NCBI RefSeq assembly: GCF_008638365.1
Contig: NZ_VWVU01000015.1
Span: 62,001 to 126,000, forward strand
Direction of reading: 5' to 3'
Origin: Nocardiopsis quinghaiensis
GTDB taxonomy: Bacteria; Actinomycetota; Actinomycetes; Streptosporangiales; Streptosporangiaceae
Length of the DNA: 64,000 bases
Shown: piece after piece, positions 1 through 10,201 of the stretch
Numbering within the stretch: the stretch's first letter is position 1
How the letters are laid out: every line of letters begins with the position of its first letter
Notes under the pieces: generated by a model
The model's input: the letters and a program-made list of their open reading frames with translations, nothing else
Databases searched by the model: none
Told to the model about the DNA's origin: nothing
Program-made: the position numbers and the translations under genes

Positions 1-417
1 GATGGTCAAGGACTCGTTCGTGCCCTCGTACTGCCCAACGAATCCGTCTGCCTGGAGCCACCCCGCGAGTGCGGCCTCCGCGACGTCCAGCGAACGGATC
101 TCGGACTCACCGAAGGCCTCACGCCGGTGCCACTGCACCTTGTCGCCAGGATGGAGCTCCCCCGCCGGAAGGAAGCGTCCATGGTCGAGCGCGTCCCCCG
201 TCGCCTTCCACACCAGGTGGTCTGACGTGGCGTCAAGGGTGTAACCGGCCTTGGTATGGAGACGCAGAACATCCTTGACGCCGTTCGCCTTGGTCGCCAC
301 GACACGGGTCAGGCCATGCGCGTCGTAGACCTTGGTGCCGACGGCGTCCTTCTCCACCAGTTCACCGATGGGCACGAGCCCAGCCGGAGTGCTGACCATC
401 GCGTCGTAGGGCTGGCA
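1..417 (-). other. Intein with LAGLIDADG-type endonuclease inserted in nrdJ (partial)
   Basis: The insertion starts at Cys157 of the nrdJ reading frame (codon 417-415) and 139 residues are visible. Splicing block A is seen as CQPYDAMVSTPAGLVPIGEL. Block B is seen as GYTLDATSDHLVW, with the conserved T-x-x-H. A dodecapeptide-like AGWLQADGFVGQYEG follows, which indicates a DOD (LAGLIDADG) homing-endonuclease domain. The C-terminal splice junction lies outside the window. Codons in this segment use A or T at the third position about three times as often as the preceding 156 codons (roughly 25 of 139 against 9 of 156 by eye), which fits later acquisition. Splicing is needed to restore the redox cysteine of the reductase. 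Confidence 0.9.
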
Positions 418-885
418 CGCCGAGACCTGCTGGGCGGAGGTGGTGCCGACGTTGAACCACACCGGGGAGTTGAAGCTGAACAGCTGGTGGGCGAGGGCGT
501 ACTTGAGCTCGTGGTCGAAGGCCTCGGCGTCCTCGTCGGAGGCGAAGTAGCCGTGCTCGCGGCCGGTGGTGGTGTAGACGCCGACGACGCGGTTGATGAG
601 CTGTTTGAGGCTCCACTCGCGCTCGGGGGTGCCGAGGGCGCCGCGGAAGTACTTGCTCGCCACGATCTGGGTGGCGTTCATCGACCAGGAGGTGGGGAAC
701 TCCACACCGCGCTGCTCGAAGTTGACCGTGCCGTCACGCCAGTTGGTCATGACGACGTCGCGGCGCTCCCATTCCAGGGAGTCGTAGGGGTGCGTACCCG
801 GGGAGGTGAAGACGCGCCTCATCTTCATCCCCTTGCGGTTCCCCTTGCCCTTGCGTCCTGTCGGACCGCTGGCGGTTTCCGTCAT
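1..885 (-). CDS. nrdJ: Class II (adenosylcobalamin) ribonucleotide reductase, N-terminal part, interrupted by an intein; truncated by window edge
   Basis: This gene encodes the oxygen-tolerant reductase that makes deoxyribonucleotides using adenosylcobalamin. The gene starts at an ATG at 885 and runs off the left edge, so 295 codons are visible. Residues 1-156 are the NrdJ N-terminus, including a YDSLEWERRDVVM segment and FNSPVWFNVGTTSAQQVSA, which normally continues directly into a redox-active cysteine and CFI. Here residue 157 is instead the first cysteine of an intein, annotated separately. A purine-rich GGGGAGAG lies just upstream of the ATG. nrdR is 153 bp upstream on the same strand, the usual actinobacterial nrdR-nrdJ arrangement, with NrdR-box-like sites ahead of nrdR. 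Identity is secure; the C-terminal exein and catalytic barrel are outside the window. Confidence 0.93.
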   Translation of the reverse strand, partial: MTETASGPTGRKGKGNRKGMKMRRVFTSPGTHPYDSLEWERRDVVMTNWRDGTVNFEQRGVEFPTSWSMNATQIVASKYFRGALGTPEREWSLKQLINRVVGVYTTTGREHGYFASDEDAEAFDHELKYALAHQLFSFNSPVWFNVGTTSAQQVSACQPYDAMVSTPAGLVPIGELVEKDAVGTKVYDAHGLTRVVATKANGVKDVLRLHTKAGYTLDATSDHLVWKATGDALDHGRFLPAGELHPGDKVQWHRREAFGESEIRSLDVAEAALAGWLQADGFVGQYEGTNESLTI

Positions 886-986
886 CGCGGACTCTCCCCT
901 GCCTCTACCTCGTGGGCACGGCTACCGGCCGTGCGCGGCGTCTTGTCGTGGGGTGGCGCGGGACCGGACGTGCTCTTCCTCCGTGC

Positions 987-1007
987 CCGCCCCGGGGCGG
1001 CGCCCCG
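987..1007 (-). other. GC-rich palindrome/hairpin between nrdR and nrdJ
   Basis: A perfect 14-bp palindrome (987-1000) overlaps a second hairpin (993-998 pairing with 1002-1007). Both lie in the 153-bp gap between the nrdR stop and the nrdJ start. No T-tract follows on the minus strand, so it may be an mRNA processing or attenuation element rather than a full terminator. Confidence 0.35.
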
Positions 1008-1038
1008 CTAGCGGTCGCCTCCCGGCCGCGGGAGGGCG

Positions 1039-1521
1039 CTACCCGGTAGTACTGGTCTGGGTGTCGGGCGCGGACTCGCGGTCCCGCCGCAGACTGGCGA
1101 TCTCGGCCTCGAAGTCGGCGAGGCTCTCGAAGCCGCGGTAGACGCTGGCGAAGTGCAGGTAGGCGACCTCGTCGAGCTCGCGCATCGGGCCGAGGATGGC
1201 CAGGCCGATCTCGTGGGCCGGGACCTCGGCCAGGCCGCGACCGCGGATCTCCTCCTCGACCTGCTGGCCGAGTTTGGCGAGGGCGTCCTCGGAGACCGGG
1301 CGGCCCTGGCAGGCCCGGCGCACCCCGGCGATGATCTTGGCCCGGCTGAAGGGCTCGGTGACACCGGAACGCTTGGCGACCATCAGCAGGACGGTCTCCT
1401 GGGTGGTGAACCTGCGCTCGCAGACGGGGCAGGACCGGCGGCGCCGGACGGCCGCGCCGTCGTCGGTGGACCTGCTGTCGATCACCCTGGTGTCCGGATG
1501 ACGGCAGAACGGACAGTGCAC
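1039..1521 (-). CDS. nrdR: Transcriptional repressor NrdR of ribonucleotide reductase genes
   Basis: NrdR senses ATP/dATP and represses ribonucleotide reductase operons. The 160-residue protein has the family's usual length. It opens with a zinc ribbon (Cys3, Cys6, Cys31, Cys34; MHCPFC...CPVC), followed by an ATP-cone domain at about residues 49-139 ([17 protein letters not shown] is its start). The start ATG gives the canonical MHCPFC N-terminus. It is the first gene of an nrdR-nrdJ pair transcribed leftward. Two NrdR-box-like sites 32 bp apart lie 50-100 bp upstream and suggest direct autoregulation. Confidence 0.96.
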   Translation of the reverse strand: MHCPFCRHPDTRVIDSRSTDDGAAVRRRRSCPVCERRFTTQETVLLMVAKRSGVTEPFSRAKIIAGVRRACQGRPVSEDALAKLGQQVEEEIRGRGLAEVPAHEIGLAILGPMRELDEVAYLHFASVYRGFESLADFEAEIASLRRDRESAPDTQTSTTG

Positions 1522-1572
1522 CCTGGTTCACCTGCTTCTCTCACCGAACGACAACCCTTGGATACCACTAAG

Positions 1573-1620
1573 CTACAACTTCTGGGTGATCGCCTCTTTT
1601 CGAAACACCAGATGTTGTGG
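1573..1620 (-). promoter_or_regulatory. Tandem NrdR-box-like sites upstream of nrdR-nrdJ
   Basis: The proximal site is 1573-1588 (CTACAACTTCTGGGTG) and the distal one 1605-1620 (ACACCAGATGTTGTGG). Against the published consensus acaCwAtATaTwGtgt I count about 12 of 16 matches for the distal and about 9 of 16 for the proximal. Their starts are 32 bp apart, i.e. three helical turns, the spacing typical of paired NrdR boxes. Matching was done by eye. Confidence 0.6.
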
Positions 1621-2011
1621 TCGAACCTAAGGGCCTGTGCCGTGTGACGCAACTCTGGCGGGGGCGTGTCCCGACACGGCGAACGATCGCGCGGACACGG
1701 GGCGGACGGCGGCGGAGGGGCGGGGACTCGGCGCCTGCCGACCCCTGGGAGGCGCACGGCACCGCGGTCCACGATAGCGCGGAAGGCCGCCCGGGCCGCG
1801 AACCGCGACGGCCCGCCACACCCGGAAGCACCACGTCACCGGGTTTTCGGCCGAACCGGCAGAGGAGAAGGTGTCTTCCGTATCACACCGAAACGAGCTC
1901 CGCGGACACGTGTTCGCGCATTCGTGGGACAACGCGGCGTGAACGCGTGTACACACATAAGCACGGGCCGGAAATTGACCGCGAAAAGACACGGGAGCAA
2001 TTACCCCGGCC
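1621..2011. other. Non-coding region between nrdR and lexA
   Basis: Together with its flanks this forms the divergent control region of nrdR (leftward) and lexA (rightward). Open frames here lack codon bias and ribosome-binding sites. Apart from the sites annotated at either end I see no further convincing motif. Confidence 0.5.
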
Positions 2012-2027
2012 TCGAACGCTTGTTTGA
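2012..2027 (+). promoter_or_regulatory. LexA (SOS) box upstream of lexA
   Basis: The site TCGAACGCTTGTTTGA matches the actinobacterial/Gram-positive LexA consensus TCGAAC-N4-GTTCGA at 11 of 12 fixed positions. It sits about 150 bp upstream of the chosen lexA start, as expected for autorepression. Confidence 0.8.
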
Positions 2028-2174
2028 TATCACCGTGCGCAACGACTAAAGTTGGCGGTGATTTCACGCTGGTTTCGCCATCACGCAGACACCCAGGTCG
2101 GCGCGGTCGCGGGCCGGCGGTGGCCAGTCACACAAGCAGGCCCTGACCGAACCGAATGCCGAGGAGGCCCGGCC

Positions 2175-2894
2175 GTGCCGGAGGAGAATCCCGGGACCGC
2201 GGACACCGCCACCGTTCTTGCGCCAGTGGAGAACGCGGGCGGGTCCACGTCCGAAGCCCCCAAACTCACCGCGCGCCAGCAGAGCGTGCTGAACTGCATC
2301 CAGCGCTATGTGCGTGAGAAGGGCTTCCCCCCGTCCATAAGGGAAATCGGGGAGGTGGTCGGCCTGTCCAGCCCGTCCAGCGTGGCCCACCAGCTCAAGG
2401 TGCTCCAGCGCAAGGGCTACCTGCACCGCGACCAGAACCGTCCGCGTGCCGTGGAACTACGCACCCCCGGCCGTACCAACGGGCAGGCCGTGACCCCCAG
2501 GGACATCGACCCCTCGCGCGCGGCGGCCGTGCCGCTGGTCGGCCGGATCGCCGCCGGTGGCCCGATCCTGGCCCAGGAGTCGGTGGAGGACGTGCTCGCG
2601 CTGCCCCGCCAGCTGGTCGGCGAGGGGCACCTGTTCATGCTCACCGTCGTCGGTGACTCGATGACCGACGCCGCGATCACCGACGGCGACATGGTGGTGG
2701 TCCGCCAGCAGCCGGACGCCGAGAGCGGCGACATCGTGGCGGCGCTGCTGGACGAGGAGGCGACCGTCAAGGTGCTGCGCCGGGAGGAGGACGGCCACGT
2801 GTGGCTGATGCCCCGCAACGAGGCCTACGAGCCCATCAACGGTGACGCCGCCACCATCCTCGGCAAGGTCGTCACGGTCATGCGCCGCGTCTGA
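2175..2894 (+). CDS. lexA: LexA repressor (SOS regulator)
   Basis: LexA represses DNA-damage genes and inactivates itself by RecA*-stimulated autocleavage. I place the start at the GTG at 2175, which has AGGAGG seven bases upstream. This gives 239 residues, close to the family norm. Residues 31-95 form the winged-helix DNA-binding domain ([29 protein letters not shown]). The peptidase domain shows the cleavage bond Ala127-Gly128 (GRIAAGGP), the nucleophile Ser162 (VGDSMTDA) and the catalytic Lys199 (EATVKVL). A LexA box upstream indicates autoregulation, and a strong hairpin follows the stop. An upstream in-frame start at 2052 is possible but lacks a ribosome-binding site. Confidence 0.96.
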   Translation: MPEENPGTADTATVLAPVENAGGSTSEAPKLTARQQSVLNCIQRYVREKGFPPSIREIGEVVGLSSPSSVAHQLKVLQRKGYLHRDQNRPRAVELRTPGRTNGQAVTPRDIDPSRAAAVPLVGRIAAGGPILAQESVEDVLALPRQLVGEGHLFMLTVVGDSMTDAAITDGDMVVVRQQPDAESGDIVAALLDEEATVKVLRREEDGHVWLMPRNEAYEPINGDAATILGKVVTVMRRV

Positions 2895-2906
2895 CTCCTC
2901 GCGCTC

Positions 2907-2937
2907 CCGGTCCGTCCCCCCCCCCGGAGGGACCGGG
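2907..2937 (+). terminator. Hairpin terminator after lexA
   Basis: CCCGGTCCGTCC (2907-2918) pairs with GGAGGGACCGGG (2926-2937), with one mismatch, over a C-rich loop. It lies 13 bp after the lexA stop. Confidence 0.65.
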
Positions 2938-3042
2938 GGCCTCCCGCGTCCGTGGGAGAGGTCCCGTCCGTGGACGGCGCGGTGGAGGAGTCACGCCTGC
3001 GGCGACAGCGGGGCCGCCGACCCGAACCGCTAGGCTGAGAAG

Positions 3043-4140
3043 GTGTTCACACCTGCCTCCTCCCCCGCCGCCCGCTGGCGCGCCGCGCTGGTCGGCGGGG
3101 CCGCCGCCGTCCTGTTGGCCACCGCCTGCGCGCCCGCGTCGGAGGACGACGGCGCCGTCGAGGCACCCGGGGTCGGCGGCACCGAGCGGGAGCTGGCCTT
3201 CGAGGGCGGCGGGCACGAGGTGTCCGCGAGTTTCCGTGTGCCGGAGGGCACCTCCGGCACCGTCCCGGGCGCACTCATCATCTCCGGCAGCGGCCCCACC
3301 GACCGCGACGGCAACAGCAGCATGCGCCCCGACGCCAACACCAACTGGAACCTGTCCCGGGTGCTCGCCGACGCCGGGGTCGCCTCGCTGCGCTACGACA
3401 AGTACGGCAGCGGACCCGACTTCGAGTCCCCGGAGTCCGGAGGCGAGGTCCGGTCCGTGGATCCGCGGCTCTTCGACGAACAGGTGGCGGCGGCCTACGA
3501 CGAACTCGTCTCCCAGCCGGAGGTGGACCCCGGGCGGGTGGTCGTCGTCGGGCACAGCGAGGGCGCCCTCTACGCGCTGCGCGCCCACGAGCTCATCGAC
3601 GGGGACCGCCCCTCCCCCGCCCTGGTGCTGGCCGCCCCTCCCGGCACCCGCTACCTGGACCTGATCGACCGGCAGCTCACCGAACAGGTGCGCGTGGCCG
3701 AGGCCCTGGAACAGGTCGAGGGGGGAGAGGCCGTCGAGATACTCTCCGACGCGCGCACCGCACGGGCCGCGGTCAGGGCGGGCCGTTCCCTCCGGTCGAC
3801 GGACATCGGCACGGTGGGCGTCCAGGGCGTCTACTCCCCGATGAACGAGGACTTCCTGGCCTACATGGACTCCTTCGACCCCGTGGAACTGGGCGAGGAC
3901 CTGCCCGAGGGCACACCCGTGCTGGTGCTGTGGGGCGAGGAGGACACCCAGGTCCCCCGCGAGGACGTGGACCGGCTGATGACCGGCCTGGAGGACGCCG
4001 AGCGCGTCGACATCCCCGGCACCGACCACATCCTCCGCCGCTACGAGGACCAGCCCGGCGCCACCGTCCTGGACTCCCAGCGCCCCTTCGCCGAGGAGGT
4101 CTCCCCGGCGCTGGCGGAGTTCCTGGACACTGCCTGGTAG
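3043..4140 (+). CDS. Secreted lipoprotein, alpha/beta-hydrolase fold
   Basis: This is a predicted surface-anchored serine hydrolase of unknown substrate, 365 residues long, starting with GTG. The N-terminus is a lipoprotein signal peptide with lipobox LATAC (Cys near residue 29). The hydrolase core shows an oxyanion-strand motif ISGSGPTDRDG, the nucleophile elbow GHSEG, an acid in LWGEEDTQ and a terminal histidine in GTDHIL. The arrangement resembles the dienelactone-hydrolase/peptidase-S9-like lipoproteins common in actinobacteria. It stands alone after lexA and converges on the next two minus-strand genes with only 46 bp between. The family is clear; the reaction is not. Confidence 0.8.
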   Translation: MFTPASSPAARWRAALVGGAAAVLLATACAPASEDDGAVEAPGVGGTERELAFEGGGHEVSASFRVPEGTSGTVPGALIISGSGPTDRDGNSSMRPDANTNWNLSRVLADAGVASLRYDKYGSGPDFESPESGGEVRSVDPRLFDEQVAAAYDELVSQPEVDPGRVVVVGHSEGALYALRAHELIDGDRPSPALVLAAPPGTRYLDLIDRQLTEQVRVAEALEQVEGGEAVEILSDARTARAAVRAGRSLRSTDIGTVGVQGVYSPMNEDFLAYMDSFDPVELGEDLPEGTPVLVLWGEEDTQVPREDVDRLMTGLEDAERVDIPGTDHILRRYEDQPGATVLDSQRPFAEEVSPALAEFLDTAW

Positions 4141-4186
4141 TCCGCGTCGACGTCCGCGGCCTGGCACCGCCGCCCGCACCCGGCGG

Positions 4187-5110
4187 TTACTCCGGCACGG
4201 ACTCCGGCAGCGCCTCCACCACGGACACCGCGAGTTCCTCGGCTCCCGCGACGATCCGCTCCTCCTCAGCCGGCTCCACCGCGTCGTAGCCGCCCGCCAC
4301 GCTGTAACAGGTCTCCAGGTACAGGTTGGACACCCGGGCGCCCACGCAGGAGACCGTGTACGGCTCGCCCTGGACCCAGGTCACCGCCTCGTCGCCGACC
4401 CCCTCCAGCTTCCGGGTCTCGTGCTGGGAGGTGGTGGTGCGCAGGTTGTCGACGGCCGTCGTGACGCCGCCCGGGTTCGGGGCGGCCACGATCACCAGGG
4501 TCGCGGTACCCGGAACCACCTCGCCCGGCCCGCCCGGGGTCGCCCACCGGCACTGCCAGCCCGAACCGAAGGGGTCCTGCTCGCCGCCGACCGGCTCCTC
4601 GACCTCCAGTGCGTGGTCGGGCACCAGCGCGTCCAGGGCCTCCGTCTCGGCGACGGCGCACTCGGGCGCGGACGCGAAGTCGCCCGTCTCGGGATCGTTC
4701 CGGTTCGCCACGTACCAGACCGCTCCCGCCGCGAGCACGACCAGGACCAGTGCGGCGGCGACCACGGCGGCGGTGGCGCATCCCCGGCTCTGCGGCTGGG
4801 CGGACGGCACCGTCTCGGGGGCGGGTGGTCGCGGCCCGTACGGCGGGGGATTCCGCGGTTGCTGCTGTCGCGGGTACCGCCCTTGGGGCTGCATCGCCTG
4901 CTGTGGGTACTGCGGTTGCTGTGGGTACTGCGGTTGCTGTGGGTACTGCGGTTGCTGCCCCGGTGCCGACGGCTGGGGGCCCTGCTGCCCTGGAGGCTGT
5001 GGGGAAGGCTGAGGTTCCTGGTGCGGCGGTTGTTGGTGCGGCGGTTGCTGCCCTTGGTCCTGGCCGTGTTCCTGTCCCTGATACCGGGGATCGGGGTGTT
5101 GGTCGCTCAC
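4187..5110 (-). CDS. Single-pass membrane protein with Pro/Gln-rich cytoplasmic N-terminus
   Basis: I do not recognise a defined function. Starting at a GTG at 5110 gives 307 residues. Roughly the first 115 are extremely rich in Q, P and H, including three tandem PQYPQQ units. One transmembrane helix follows (AAVVAAALVLVVLAAGAVWYV), then an extracellular domain of about 170 residues with several cysteines (PECAV, WQCRW, VSCVG, ETCYS). The layout resembles DUF3558-like actinobacterial proteins that have a low-complexity cytoplasmic tail. The start overlaps the upstream gene's stop by four bases (GTGA), so the two are translationally coupled and their extracellular domains may work together. 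Confidence 0.7.
   Translation of the reverse strand: MSDQHPDPRYQGQEHGQDQGQQPPHQQPPHQEPQPSPQPPGQQGPQPSAPGQQPQYPQQPQYPQQPQYPQQAMQPQGRYPRQQQPRNPPPYGPRPPAPETVPSAQPQSRGCATAAVVAAALVLVVLAAGAVWYVANRNDPETGDFASAPECAVAETEALDALVPDHALEVEEPVGGEQDPFGSGWQCRWATPGGPGEVVPGTATLVIVAAPNPGGVTTAVDNLRTTTSQHETRKLEGVGDEAVTWVQGEPYTVSCVGARVSNLYLETCYSVAGGYDAVEPAEEERIVAGAEELAVSVVEALPESVPE
4901..4954. repeat. Three perfect 18-bp tandem repeats
   Basis: CTGTGGGTACTGCGGTTG is repeated three times without change. It encodes the PQYPQQ units of the membrane protein on the minus strand. Such perfect repeats are prone to slippage, so copy number may differ between strains. Confidence 0.9.
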
Positions 5111-5739
5111 AAGGCCTCTCCGAGCTGCTCGGCGAACTCCACGGTCAGGTTCCGGGCGTCCTCGAAGCCGACCGGTTCGGTGCCGGAGGTCCCGGCGTAG
5201 GTCACCCGCACGAGCAGGTTGTCGGTGGTGAAGGCCAGCTCCGCGGTTCCGGGCGCCTGGCCGTGCCACACCCGGCCCTCCCCGGAGGGCAGTTCCACCG
5301 TGTCGCCGCGTACGGGCACCAGGGCGGCGTAGGCCTCCCGTGCCCGCTGGTCGCCGCTGACCGGATCCTCCCCCGTGTCGTCGGTGAAGCGGGCGGACAG
5401 GCTCAAGCGCAGTACCCCCTGCGGGCCGTCGGACAGCCCCGCGGAGGACCACGAGCACACCGAACTGTCGCCGCCCGACAGGGGGCCGTGCTCGGAGGTC
5501 TCCAGGACGGCTCCGGGCACCAGTCCCGTGAGGAGCCCGTCGGAGACCACCCCGCACCCGGGAGCGGCGGTGTGGACGTCACCGCCCTCGGGCACGTCCG
5601 GGTCGTCCCCGGCCAGCCACAGACCGCCGCCGATCGCGACCGCGGACAGTACCGCCGCGCCCGCGCCGACCACGGCCACCCGCACGAGGGGACCCACCCG
5701 GCCACCGCCTCCCTGTCGGCCGCCGCGCCGACCGCACAC
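5107..5739 (-). CDS. Membrane-anchored protein of unknown function, partner of the next gene
   Basis: The protein has 210 residues from a GTG at 5739. It has a short basic cytoplasmic start, one transmembrane segment (VAVVGAGAAVLSAVAIGGGLWLA) and an extracellular domain with two cysteines (PGCGV, SSVCSW). An internal GTG about 15 codons later, preceded by GGGAGG, is an alternative start. The gene begins 41 bp after the leuS stop and overlaps the next gene by four bases, so it is probably in a leuS-led transcript. The two proteins share topology and general style (anchored, paired Cys, late AFTTDNLLVRVTY-type strand), which suggests they act as a pair. Function unknown. Confidence 0.65.
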   Translation of the reverse strand: MCGRRGGRQGGGGRVGPLVRVAVVGAGAAVLSAVAIGGGLWLAGDDPDVPEGGDVHTAAPGCGVVSDGLLTGLVPGAVLETSEHGPLSGGDSSVCSWSSAGLSDGPQGVLRLSLSARFTDDTGEDPVSGDQRAREAYAALVPVRGDTVELPSGEGRVWHGQAPGTAELAFTTDNLLVRVTYAGTSGTEPVGFEDARNLTVEFAEQLGEAL

Positions 5740-5780
5740 GGACGGCGACCGCCTCCGGCGGCCGCCGTCACCCGTACCGG

Positions 5781-8276
<2,496 letters not shown>

Positions 8277-8576
8277 CGCTGAATGTTCCTTAGCCGGTTC
8301 GTGGTGTACACGACTCAGGTTAGCGGCTGACGGATCCGGTCGCGGACGGATTCTCCGCGCGGGAACGCGGCCGGCGGACCGGGCAGCGGTCCCGCGTACC
8401 GGGCGGGGCCGCCGGGGGCGGGACGAGGATCGGCGGGATTACCGCCCCTGGACCCTCCACACCGACCAGCCGGTTTGTTACTCTGCCGTAAAAGTGGCGC
8501 AGCACACGCGACCCCGGTCACACCGGGTTCCGCTTCCCTGTTCCGTCCTGGACTCATCTGCCTGCGGGAGGCCCCC
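8277..8576. other. Divergent promoter region between leuS and the acyl-CoA ligase
   Basis: The region is non-coding and GC-rich with a less GC-rich patch at about 8470-8495 (TTGTTACTCTGCCGTAAAAG), probably part of the ligase promoter. An interrupted inverted repeat TCGTG-N5-CACGA (about 8297-8311) lies near the leuS side. No other element was recognised. Confidence 0.4.
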
Positions 8577-10136
8577 ATGCTCAATCTGTCCGTGCTTCTG
8601 GAGGACGGCGCCCGGTCCGCTCCGGAGAAGGAGTGCCTGGTCTTCGGCGACCTGCGCCTCAACTACGCGGTCACGAACATGATCGCCGACCAGGTGGCGA
8701 ACCTCCTGGTGTCGCGGGGCGTCAGGCCCGGGGACCGGATCGCGCTGGCCAGCCCGAACCTGCCCTACTTCCCCTTCGTGTACTTCGGCGCCCTCAAGGC
8801 GGGCGCGGTGGTCGTACCGCTGAACGTGCTGCTGACCCCGCGTGAGATCGCCTACCACCTGGAGGACTCCGGCGCCAAGGCGCTCTTCGCCTTCACCGGG
8901 TCCCCGGAGCTGCCGCTGGGCGAGCGCTCCTTCGAGGCGTTCAACCAGGTGGACGGCTGCGAGTTCTACGTGGACCTGCCCGCCTCTCCGGGCGCCACCG
9001 AGTCCACCATCGACGGTGCCGAGACCTTCTGGAAGGCCCTGGAGGGCCAGCCCGGCGAGTTCGAGACGGTGCAGGCCAATCCCGACGACACCGCGGTCAT
9101 CATCTACACCAGTGGCACCACCGGCAAGCCCAAGGGCGCGGAGCTGAGCCACAACAACCTGTTGATGAACGCGATCGTCTCCTCCAACATGGTCGAATCC
9201 CACCCCGACGGCCGCGACGTCGCCCTGGTGGTCCTGCCGCTGTTCCACATCTTCGGCCAGACGGTCATGCTCAACTCGGTCCTGTACCGCCACGGGACGA
9301 TGGTCCTCATGCCGCGCTTCGACGGCGCCGAGGCGCTCAGGACCATGGAGAAGGAGGGTGTCACCGGCTTCGCGGGAGTGCCCACCATGTACTGGGGCCT
9401 GCTGGGAGCCGTGCAGTCCGCCGAGCCGGGGACCTACGACCTGGAGAAGATCGCGGGCGACGTGGTGGACGCGGTCTCGGGCGGTTCCGCCCTGCCCGGT
9501 CAGCTCTCCGAGGACTTCACCAAGACCTTCGGCGTGGGCATCAAGGAGGGCTACGGCCTGTCCGAGACCTCGCCGGTCGTGTCGTTCAACAACCCCAAGA
9601 CCAAGGCCAAGACCGGCTCGATCGGCCTGCCGGTGTGGGGCGTGGAGATGAAGCTCATCGACAACGACTGGAACGACCAGTCGGAGGAGGGCGAGATCGC
9701 GGTGCGCGGGCACTGCGTGATGAAGGGGTACCACAACCGCCCCGAGGCCAACGCCGAGGTGCTCCGGGACGGCTGGTTCCGCACCGGCGACATCGCCCGT
9801 CGCGACGAGGAGGGCTTCTACTTCATCGTCGACCGCTCCAAGGACATGATCATCCGCGGTGGCTACAACGTGTACCCGCGCGAGGTCGAGGAGGTCCTGA
9901 TGACCCATGAGGCGGTCAGCCTGGCCGCGGTCGTGGGCGTCCCCCACGGCACCCACGGCGAGGAGGTCAAGGCGTTCGTGATCCCCAAGGAGGGCGCCGA
10001 CACCAGTCCCGAGGAGATCATCGAGTGGTCCAAGGAGCGCCTGGCGGGCTACAAGTACCCGCGTGAGGTGGAGTTCCGCACCGAGCTGCCGATGACCTCC
10101 ACCGGCAAGATCCTCAAGCGCGAACTCCGCGCCTGA
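8577..10136 (+). CDS. Long-chain fatty-acid--CoA ligase (AMP-forming)
   Basis: The enzyme activates a carboxylic acid, probably a long-chain fatty acid, to its CoA thioester through an acyl-adenylate. The ATG at 8577 is preceded by GGGAGG and gives 519 residues. The AMP-binding signature YTSGTTGKPKGAELSH lies near residue 177. GYGLSETSPV (A5-type motif), a GWFRTGDIARRDEEG hinge region and the C-terminal lysine motif STGKILKREL are all present, so the protein looks complete and active. It is transcribed alone and ends at a hairpin shared with the convergent transporter gene. Chain length is not readable from the sequence. Confidence 0.88.
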   Translation: MLNLSVLLEDGARSAPEKECLVFGDLRLNYAVTNMIADQVANLLVSRGVRPGDRIALASPNLPYFPFVYFGALKAGAVVVPLNVLLTPREIAYHLEDSGAKALFAFTGSPELPLGERSFEAFNQVDGCEFYVDLPASPGATESTIDGAETFWKALEGQPGEFETVQANPDDTAVIIYTSGTTGKPKGAELSHNNLLMNAIVSSNMVESHPDGRDVALVVLPLFHIFGQTVMLNSVLYRHGTMVLMPRFDGAEALRTMEKEGVTGFAGVPTMYWGLLGAVQSAEPGTYDLEKIAGDVVDAVSGGSALPGQLSEDFTKTFGVGIKEGYGLSETSPVVSFNNPKTKAKTGSIGLPVWGVEMKLIDNDWNDQSEEGEIAVRGHCVMKGYHNRPEANAEVLRDGWFRTGDIARRDEEGFYFIVDRSKDMIIRGGYNVYPREVEEVLMTHEAVSLAAVVGVPHGTHGEEVKAFVIPKEGADTSPEEIIEWSKERLAGYKYPREVEFRTELPMTSTGKILKRELRA

Positions 10137-10161
10137 CCCGCGCCCCTCCCGGCGCGCGGCG

Positions 10162-10190
10162 GGGCCGGTCCTCTCCCCCGGGGCCGGCCC
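10162..10190. terminator. Bidirectional hairpin between convergent genes
   Basis: GGGCCGG (10162-10168) pairs with CCGGCCC (10184-10190). It lies between the stops of the acyl-CoA ligase and the sugar permease, which converge. No T-tract is evident. Confidence 0.45.
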
Positions 10191-10201
10191 TGCTCCCGTC
10201 C

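Noticed and set aside
1617-2049. Overlapping open frames in both directions between nrdR and lexA
   Set aside because: Mixed codon use and arginine/proline-rich nonsense-like translations; the region carries regulatory sites for both flanking genes.
8277-8576. T-box riboswitch upstream of leuS
   Set aside because: No T-box sequence (TGG-containing antiterminator), specifier loop or terminator could be found in the 300-bp leader.
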